Source of the DNA: Sulfitobacter sp.
GTDB lineage: Bacteria; Pseudomonadota; Alphaproteobacteria; Rhodobacterales; Rhodobacteraceae
Direction: 5' to 3'
Length of the DNA: 8,862 bases
Assembly: GCA_024636395.1 (NCBI GenBank)
Contig: JAGXHD010000075.1
Span: forward strand, 1 to 8,862
Shown here: one piece after another, positions 4,754 through 8,862 of the stretch
Layout: the number at the start of each line of letters is the position of its first letter
Position numbering within the stretch: the first letter of the stretch is position 1
Program-made: the position numbers and the translations under genes
The notes under the pieces: model-generated
What the model was told of the DNA's origin: nothing
The model's database searches: none
The model's input: only the letters and a program-made list of their open reading frames with translations

Positions 4754-7208
4754 AGGGGCTGTCCTCGACAATCTCGGCATCCCACAGCTGATCGAACATC
4801 TTGACCTTGAGTTTGGTCCCGACCACCGCAGTCTCGGGTTTGACATAGCCCATCCCGATCGACTTCCCAAATGCGACAGAATAGCCGCCAGAGGTCAGAC
4901 GCCCGACGCGCGTATCGCCATGATAGAGAACCTCGCGGCCCCATGGGTCGGCATCGTCCGGCCCATCGATGAGCAGGGTCACGCATTTCGCCTTGATTCC
5001 GTGATCGGCCATGGCTTGCTTGCCGTGGAAATCCTTGTTCATATCAACAAACCGCGGCAGATCAGCCTCGAGCGGGGTGGCATCCCGACCCAACTCGGTG
5101 CCAAAGGCGCGGTAGGATTTCTCCTGCCGCAGCCAGTTTTGGGCGCGCGCGCCCACCAGCTTCATACCGTGCTTTTCGCCCGCCTTTTCCAGCAGATCGA
5201 ACAGATGGTTCTGCATCTCGATGGGATGGTGCAACTCCCAGCCAAGCTCGCCAGTATAGGCGACGCGGATCGCACGCACCGGCACCATGCCCAGCTCGAT
5301 ATTGCGCACCGTAAGCCACGGGAAGCGCTTGTTGCTCAGCACAGTGTCCGGATCCGCATCCTTGATCACGTCGCGCAGCACGTCGCGGGCCTTGGGACCG
5401 GCAATCGCGAAAACACCCCATTGCGTGGTGACGTCATGGCACTCGATATAGCCAAGCTCTGGCGCCTTATCTTCGATCGCCTTGCGCAGGTAATCGCTGT
5501 CGTAAGCGGTCCAACCGCCCGCGCTCACCAGATAATATTCATGTTCGGCCAGACGCACGATGGTGTATTCTGTGCGCGTGGTCCCCGCCCCCGTGAGCGC
5601 GTAGGTCAGATTGATACGGCCCACAGAGGGCAACTTGTTACAGGTGAACCAGTCCAGAAATGCGGTCGCGCCCGGCCCTTTGACCAGATGCTTGGTGAAG
5701 GCGGTGGCGTCGATCAGACCCACACCCTTGCGTACCGCTTCGGCCTCATCGACTGCGTACTTCCACCAGCCGCCGCGCCGGAAGCTGCGGGCATCATGGT
5801 CGCTGAAGCCTTCAGGCGCGTAATAATTCGGGCGCTCCCAGCCGTTGACCCACCCAAATTGCGCGCCACGCGCAGCTTGTCGGTCATAAGCGGGCGAGGT
5901 GCGAAGCGGACGGCAGGCGGGGCGTTCTTCATCGGGGTGATGGAGGATATAGACGTGCTCATACGCCTCCTCGTTCTTGCGGGCAGCAAACTCGGTGGTC
6001 ATCCAATCGCCGTAGCGTTTGGGATCGAGCGAAGCCATATCGATTTCCGCCTCGCCGTTTACCATCAGCTGCGCGAGGTAATAGCCGGTGCCACCCGCCG
6101 CTGTGATACCAAAGCTGAAGCCCTCGGCCAGCCACATGTTGCGCAGGCCGGGTGCAGGCCCGACCAGCGGATTACCGTCAGGCGTGTAGCAGATCGGCCC
6201 GTTGAAATCATCCTTCAGGCCACAATTCTCGGCTGATGGGATGCGGTGGTTCATCGCCATATACTGGTCCTCGATTCGGTCGAGATCGAGCTGGAACAGG
6301 TCGGCACGGAAGCTGTCGGGTACGCCGTACTCGAAACGCGCGGGCGCTTTGGGTTCATATACACCCAAGATCCAGCCTCCTCGCTCCTCGCGCACATAAG
6401 ACTGCGCATCGGCGTCGCGGATCACGGGATGCTCGACATTGCCTTCCGCGCGGAATTTCACCAGCTCCGGATCCTGCTCCATCACTATGAACTGATGCTC
6501 GACCGGGATTGCGGGCATTTTGATACCCAGCATTTTCGCAGTGCGCTGCGCGTGGTTGCCCGACGCTGTGACCACGTGCTCGGCAGTAATTACCACCTGC
6601 TCCTCGGAGGGGATAAGGTTTCCGCCGCGCTCAACCATTTTGGTCACGGTCACTTCCCAAGCCTCTCCCCTCCAGTGGAACGCATCGGCCTGCCATTTCC
6701 GCTCAATCACGACGCCCCGCTGGCGCGCTCCCTTGGCCATCGCCATGGTCACATCCGCAGGGTTAATATAGCCGTCCGTATTGTGATAAAGTGCGCCCTT
6801 GAGATCCTCGGTGCGAATGAGCGGCCATTTCGCCTTGATCTCGTCCGGCGTCATCCATTGATAAGGCACACCGCAGGTCTCTGCGGTGGACGCGTAGAGC
6901 ATGTATTCGTCCATCCGCTCTTGCGTTTGTGCCATGCGCAGGTTGCCCACCACAGCAAAGCCCGCGTTCAGGCCGGTCTCTTCTTCGAGCGTCTTGTAGA
7001 ACTTGATCGAATAATCATGGATATGCGTCGTAGCGAACGACATGTTAAAGTAAGGCAGCAGACCCGCAGCGTGCCAGGTAGAGCCGGAGGTCAGCTCGTC
7101 ACGCTCCAGCAGCATCACATCATCCCAGCCCGCGCGCGCCAGATGATAGGCGATTGACGTGCCAACGGCGCCACCGCCGACGACCAATGCTTTTACTTGA
7201 GTTTTCAT
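4716..7208 (-). CDS. Dimethylglycine/sarcosine dehydrogenase-like FAD + GcvT protein
   Basis: This 830-residue protein has the three-part architecture of dimethylglycine and sarcosine dehydrogenases. A FAD-binding DAO domain (about 5-370) has GGGAVG at 11-16 and the GSTWHAAGL motif, whose H46 is the residue expected to bind FAD covalently. A middle FAO_M segment follows (about 370-430), then GcvT plus GcvT C-terminal domains (about 440-825) with WGVFAIAGPKARDVL, YTGELGWELH (651-660) and RQEKSYRAFGTEL (694-706). H238 (VEHQF) and Y271 may correspond to the catalytic His/Tyr of bacterial dimethylglycine oxidase. The family removes an N-methyl group from dimethylglycine or sarcosine, with tetrahydrofolate accepting the one-carbon unit. 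I cannot tell which substrate is used. The start is the ATG at 7208: AGAGGGA lies eight bases upstream and the FAD motif follows at the usual distance, whereas the open frame continues 34 codons further without family resemblance. No electron-transfer flavoprotein gene is in the window. Confidence 0.93.
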   Translation of the reverse strand: MKTQVKALVVGGGAVGTSIAYHLARAGWDDVMLLERDELTSGSTWHAAGLLPYFNMSFATTHIHDYSIKFYKTLEEETGLNAGFAVVGNLRMAQTQERMDEYMLYASTAETCGVPYQWMTPDEIKAKWPLIRTEDLKGALYHNTDGYINPADVTMAMAKGARQRGVVIERKWQADAFHWRGEAWEVTVTKMVERGGNLIPSEEQVVITAEHVVTASGNHAQRTAKMLGIKMPAIPVEHQFIVMEQDPELVKFRAEGNVEHPVIRDADAQSYVREERGGWILGVYEPKAPARFEYGVPDSFRADLFQLDLDRIEDQYMAMNHRIPSAENCGLKDDFNGPICYTPDGNPLVGPAPGLRNMWLAEGFSFGITAAGGTGYYLAQLMVNGEAEIDMASLDPKRYGDWMTTEFAARKNEEAYEHVYILHHPDEERPACRPLRTSPAYDRQAARGAQFGWVNGWERPNYYAPEGFSDHDARSFRRGGWWKYAVDEAEAVRKGVGLIDATAFTKHLVKGPGATAFLDWFTCNKLPSVGRINLTYALTGAGTTRTEYTIVRLAEHEYYLVSAGGWTAYDSDYLRKAIEDKAPELGYIECHDVTTQWGVFAIAGPKARDVLRDVIKDADPDTVLSNKRFPWLTVRNIELGMVPVRAIRVAYTGELGWELHHPIEMQNHLFDLLEKAGEKHGMKLVGARAQNWLRQEKSYRAFGTELGRDATPLEADLPRFVDMNKDFHGKQAMADHGIKAKCVTLLIDGPDDADPWGREVLYHGDTRVGRLTSGGYSVAFGKSIGMGYVKPETAVVGTKLKVKMFDQLWDAEIVEDSPYDPKNTTIRLDG
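4762..4766 (-). promoter_or_regulatory. Ribosome binding site fixing the small membrane protein start
   Basis: GAGGA on the minus strand lies eight bases before the ATG at 4753 and inside the last codons of the upstream flavoprotein gene. It is the main evidence for the chosen start of the unknown membrane protein. Confidence 0.6.
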
Positions 7209-7352
7209 GTGCCGATTCCCTCTGGCTCGCGTTTGCTCCGTTCTATCGCCCAAAGGCGAATTCCGAAGCAAGCCCGCGACCGGACAGAGCAGAAAACCGA
7301 CCTCTGCCAATTTAGCGCAGGTGCGTTGTTTTCTCGGGAAATATCTGCCGCG
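7209..7352 (-). promoter_or_regulatory. Leader/spacer between D-lactate dehydrogenase and DMGDH-like genes
   Basis: This 144-base spacer is the only gap in the minus-strand gene run and is long enough for a promoter of the DMGDH-like gene. Read on the minus strand it holds a weak pair, TTGCTT (7266-7271) and GATAGA (7242-7247), with an 18-base spacer; the second box is a poor match. A 5-bp hairpin, TCGCC-TTTG-GGCGA, lies at 7246-7259, about 40 bases before the start codon, and a looser 7-bp hairpin (one G-U pair) at 7283-7308. Neither is followed by a T-run, so I see no intrinsic terminator for the upstream gene. I checked for a glycine riboswitch and did not find one on the coding strand. 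Confidence 0.3.
7217..7223 (-). promoter_or_regulatory. Ribosome binding site fixing the DMGDH-like start
   Basis: On the minus strand AGAGGGA lies eight bases upstream of the ATG at 7208. This supports that start over the longer open frame reaching 7310. Confidence 0.7.
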
Positions 7353-8753
7353 TCAGGGCAGGATCTTGCCCGGGTTCATGATGTCGTCCGGATCGAGCGC
7401 GCGCTTGATCGCGCTCATCACTTCGACAGCACCGCCAAGCTCCTTGATCAGATAGGGCCGCTTGCCCTGCCCGATCCCGTGCTCGCCCGTGCAGGTCCCG
7501 CCTAGGGCGATCGCGCGGTCATTGAGCCAGCTGACAAATTCCTCCGCCCGCGCCACCTCCGCTGCATCTTCCATGTCGATCAGCAGCGAAGCGTGGAAAT
7601 TGCCGTCGCCCGCGTGGCCAACGACAGGCGCGATCAGGTTCAGCTCCGCAGCTTTCTCGTTACTTGCCACCACCGCTTCGGCGAGCTTGGAGATTGGCAC
7701 GCAGACGTCCGTCGCCACGGCCTTGCTGCCCGGTCGCAGCGCCAGCATCGCCCAGTAGGCATCGTGCCGCGCCTGCCACAGCTTCGTGCGCTCCTCCACC
7801 GAGGTGGTCGCGGCATAGCCGGTGCCGCCGAACTCCGACGCCAGCGCGCCGAACGTTTCCGCCTGCTCCGCCACCCCCGCATCAGATCCATGAAACTCGA
7901 GCAGCAAAAGCGGCGTCTCCGGCAGGCTCAGCTTGGAGTAGCTGTTGACCGCCTTGACCACCAAGGCATCCAACAGCTCGATCCGCGCCACGGGTAAGCC
8001 ATACTGAATCACCGCCATCACCGTCTCACAGGCCGCACCCACTGACGGGAAAGAACAGCTCGCCGCCGAGATCGCCTCCGGGATCCCCTGCAGGCGCAGG
8101 GTAACTTCGGTGATTATTCCCAAGGTTCCTTCCGATCCCACCATCAGCCGCGTAAGATCGTATCCGGCGGAGGATTTGCGCGCCCGGCTTGCGGTGCGAA
8201 TGATCTCGCCGTTGGCCATAACCACTTCGAGGCTCAGCACGTTGTCCTTCATCGTGCCGTAGCGCACGGCGTTGGTCCCCGATGCGCGCGTGGCGGCCAT
8301 GCCACCAATGCTCGCATCCGCGCCGGGATCTATCGGGAAGAACAATCCCTGATCGCGTAGATGCGTATTGAGCGCCATGCGCGTCACGCCTGGCTGCACC
8401 CGACAATCCAGATCACCGGCATTGACCTCGAGCACTTTGTTCATCTGGCTCACGTCGATGCTGATGCCCCCGGCAGGCGCGTTCACATGGCCTTCCAGCG
8501 AAGTGCCGGTGCCGAAAGGAATGATCGGCACCCGGTGCGCGGCGCAGATCTTGACCACTTCGGCCACTTCCTGCGTGGATTGGGCAAACACCACGCCATC
8601 AGGCGGCTGGTTCGCGATCCATGTCGTGGTATGGGCATGCTGCTCACGGATCGATGCACCGGTATGAAACCGCTCACCGAATTGCTGCTTGAGGATGCCC
8701 AGTGCAGCCCCGATACCGTTCTCGTTGCGCACCAGCGCCGTTGCCTGAACCAT
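7353..8753 (-). CDS. D-lactate dehydrogenase (cytochrome), LDHD-type FAD-linked oxidase
   Basis: This 466-residue protein is a complete FAD-linked oxidase of the PCMH (vanillyl-alcohol-oxidase) fold. The N-terminal FAD domain (about 50-228) shows IPFGTGTSLEGH (78-89), FPIDPGADASIGGMAAT (139-155), SGTNAVRYGTMKDNVL (158-173) and VGSEGTLGI (205-213). The C-terminal cap (about 230-465) shows VARIELLDA, TDVCVPIS, the metal-site motifs GHAGDGNFH (379-387) and CTGEHGIG (421-428), and ends DPDDIMNPGKILP. The pattern follows human mitochondrial LDHD very closely, more so than GlcD, so D-lactate (or a similar D-2-hydroxy acid) oxidised to the 2-keto acid with electrons passed to cytochrome c or quinone is the best call. 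The ATG at 8753 has GGGAGA seven bases upstream. It begins three bases after the stop of the upstream gene, so the two form an operon. GlcD-like glycolate oxidation cannot be excluded. Confidence 0.93.
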   Translation of the reverse strand: MVQATALVRNENGIGAALGILKQQFGERFHTGASIREQHAHTTTWIANQPPDGVVFAQSTQEVAEVVKICAAHRVPIIPFGTGTSLEGHVNAPAGGISIDVSQMNKVLEVNAGDLDCRVQPGVTRMALNTHLRDQGLFFPIDPGADASIGGMAATRASGTNAVRYGTMKDNVLSLEVVMANGEIIRTASRARKSSAGYDLTRLMVGSEGTLGIITEVTLRLQGIPEAISAASCSFPSVGAACETVMAVIQYGLPVARIELLDALVVKAVNSYSKLSLPETPLLLLEFHGSDAGVAEQAETFGALASEFGGTGYAATTSVEERTKLWQARHDAYWAMLALRPGSKAVATDVCVPISKLAEAVVASNEKAAELNLIAPVVGHAGDGNFHASLLIDMEDAAEVARAEEFVSWLNDRAIALGGTCTGEHGIGQGKRPYLIKELGGAVEVMSAIKRALDPDDIMNPGKILP

Positions 8754-8756
8754 GTC

Positions 8757-8862
8757 TCAGTCTCCCAACACGATGCCTTCGCGGCGCGGATCCGCCCCGC
8801 CCCGCAAACGCTCGCCAATTGCAATCAGGTGCAGCCCGGATGTCTGCGCGCCCACCTTAGTC
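8757..8862 (-). CDS. Probable gamma-glutamyltransferase, C-terminal fragment (cut by window edge)
   Basis: Read on the minus strand, the last 34 codons of a gene enter from the right edge and stop at TGA (8757-8759). The residues include GLHLIAIGERLRGG, then ADPRREGIVLGD at the very end. A strand giving a short hydrophobic run, then G(A/S)DPR, a charged residue, and a terminal LG-aromatic/acid is the typical end of gamma-glutamyltransferases (Ntn hydrolases that hydrolyse or transfer gamma-glutamyl groups, for example from glutathione). The call rests on this short tail only; the catalytic threonine and the rest of the protein are outside the window. The stop lies three bases before the start of the D-lactate dehydrogenase gene, so they are co-transcribed. 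Confidence 0.65.
   Translation of the reverse strand, partial: TKVGAQTSGLHLIAIGERLRGGADPRREGIVLGD
8761..8766 (-). promoter_or_regulatory. Ribosome binding site of the D-lactate dehydrogenase gene
   Basis: GGGAGA on the minus strand lies seven bases before the ATG at 8753, inside the last codons of the upstream reading frame. This supports both the start choice and translational coupling to the upstream gene. Confidence 0.65.

Noticed and set aside
4259..4870. 203-codon version of the small membrane protein starting at 4870
   Set aside because: The first 39 residues overlap the flavoprotein gene, are serine/arginine-rich and would put the transmembrane segment far inside. The ATG at 4753 with GAGGA is better.
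4920..6236. 438-codon open frame on the plus strand opposite the DMGDH-like gene
   Set aside because: It is antisense to a clear FAD/GcvT protein. Its translation shows no family motif and is rich in H, R and A as expected from a high-GC shadow frame.
6246..7157. 303-codon open frame on the plus strand opposite the DMGDH-like N-terminal domain
   Set aside because: Same reason: it lies entirely within the coding region of a well-supported gene and has no recognisable domain.
7209..7310. 34-residue N-terminal extension of the DMGDH-like frame
   Set aside because: The ATG at 7208 has a strong Shine-Dalgarno and puts the FAD motif at the normal distance. The extension has no family resemblance.
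7246..7310. Possible glycine riboswitch before the DMGDH-like/GcvT gene
   Set aside because: The plus strand contains CGAAGCAAGCC and GGACAGAG, reminiscent of glycine aptamer pieces, but this is the wrong strand for the gene. The flanking GAGAG/CTCTC parts and the second aptamer are missing.

Overview
This window looks like ordinary chromosomal DNA from a GC-rich alphaproteobacterium, most likely a member of the Rhodobacteraceae (Roseobacter group). That placement is an inference. It rests on the strong G/C third-position bias, the dense gene packing with ATGA/GTGA overlaps, and the product set (large FAD/GcvT dimethylglycine-dehydrogenase-like enzyme, cytochrome-type D-lactate dehydrogenase, DUF938 methyltransferase, GTT1-like GST). 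I see no rRNA, tRNA, CRISPR array, insertion sequence, integrase or phage gene.

The left half is on the plus strand. A glutathione S-transferase (17-625) is followed by a 192-base gap (626-817) that holds an imperfect tandem repeat built round a 14-base palindrome, two tandem hairpins and a third copy of the repeat core. After the gap comes a tightly coupled four-gene cassette: aldo/keto reductase (818-1759), FAD-dependent amine/D-amino-acid dehydrogenase related to D-arginine dehydrogenase (1756-2826), DUF938/METTL26-type SAM methyltransferase (2823-3473), and a GH25 lysozyme-like lipoprotein (3470-4255). Each junction is a 4-base stop/start overlap, so these genes are almost certainly co-transcribed and translationally coupled.

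The right half is on the minus strand and meets the cassette tail to tail, with only 3 bases between stop codons. In transcription order it holds the last 34 codons of a probable gamma-glutamyltransferase (8757-8862, cut by the window edge), a cytochrome-type D-lactate dehydrogenase (7353-8753), a 144-base spacer, an 830-residue dimethylglycine/sarcosine dehydrogenase-like flavoprotein (4716-7208), and a small single-pass membrane protein of unknown function (4259-4753) that overlaps the flavoprotein gene by 38 bases.

The metabolic theme is oxidation of small amines and 2-hydroxy acids by flavoenzymes. The DMGDH-like enzyme would act late in glycine-betaine demethylation (dimethylglycine to sarcosine, or sarcosine to glycine), with folate taking the one-carbon unit. 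The D-lactate dehydrogenase would pass electrons to the respiratory chain. The DadH-like enzyme would oxidise a D-amino acid or related amine. I found no obviously new defence or mobile system. The least explained items are the orphan membrane protein, the altered substrate pocket of the DadH-like enzyme, the unusual gene mix of the coupled cassette and the structured 626-817 gap.
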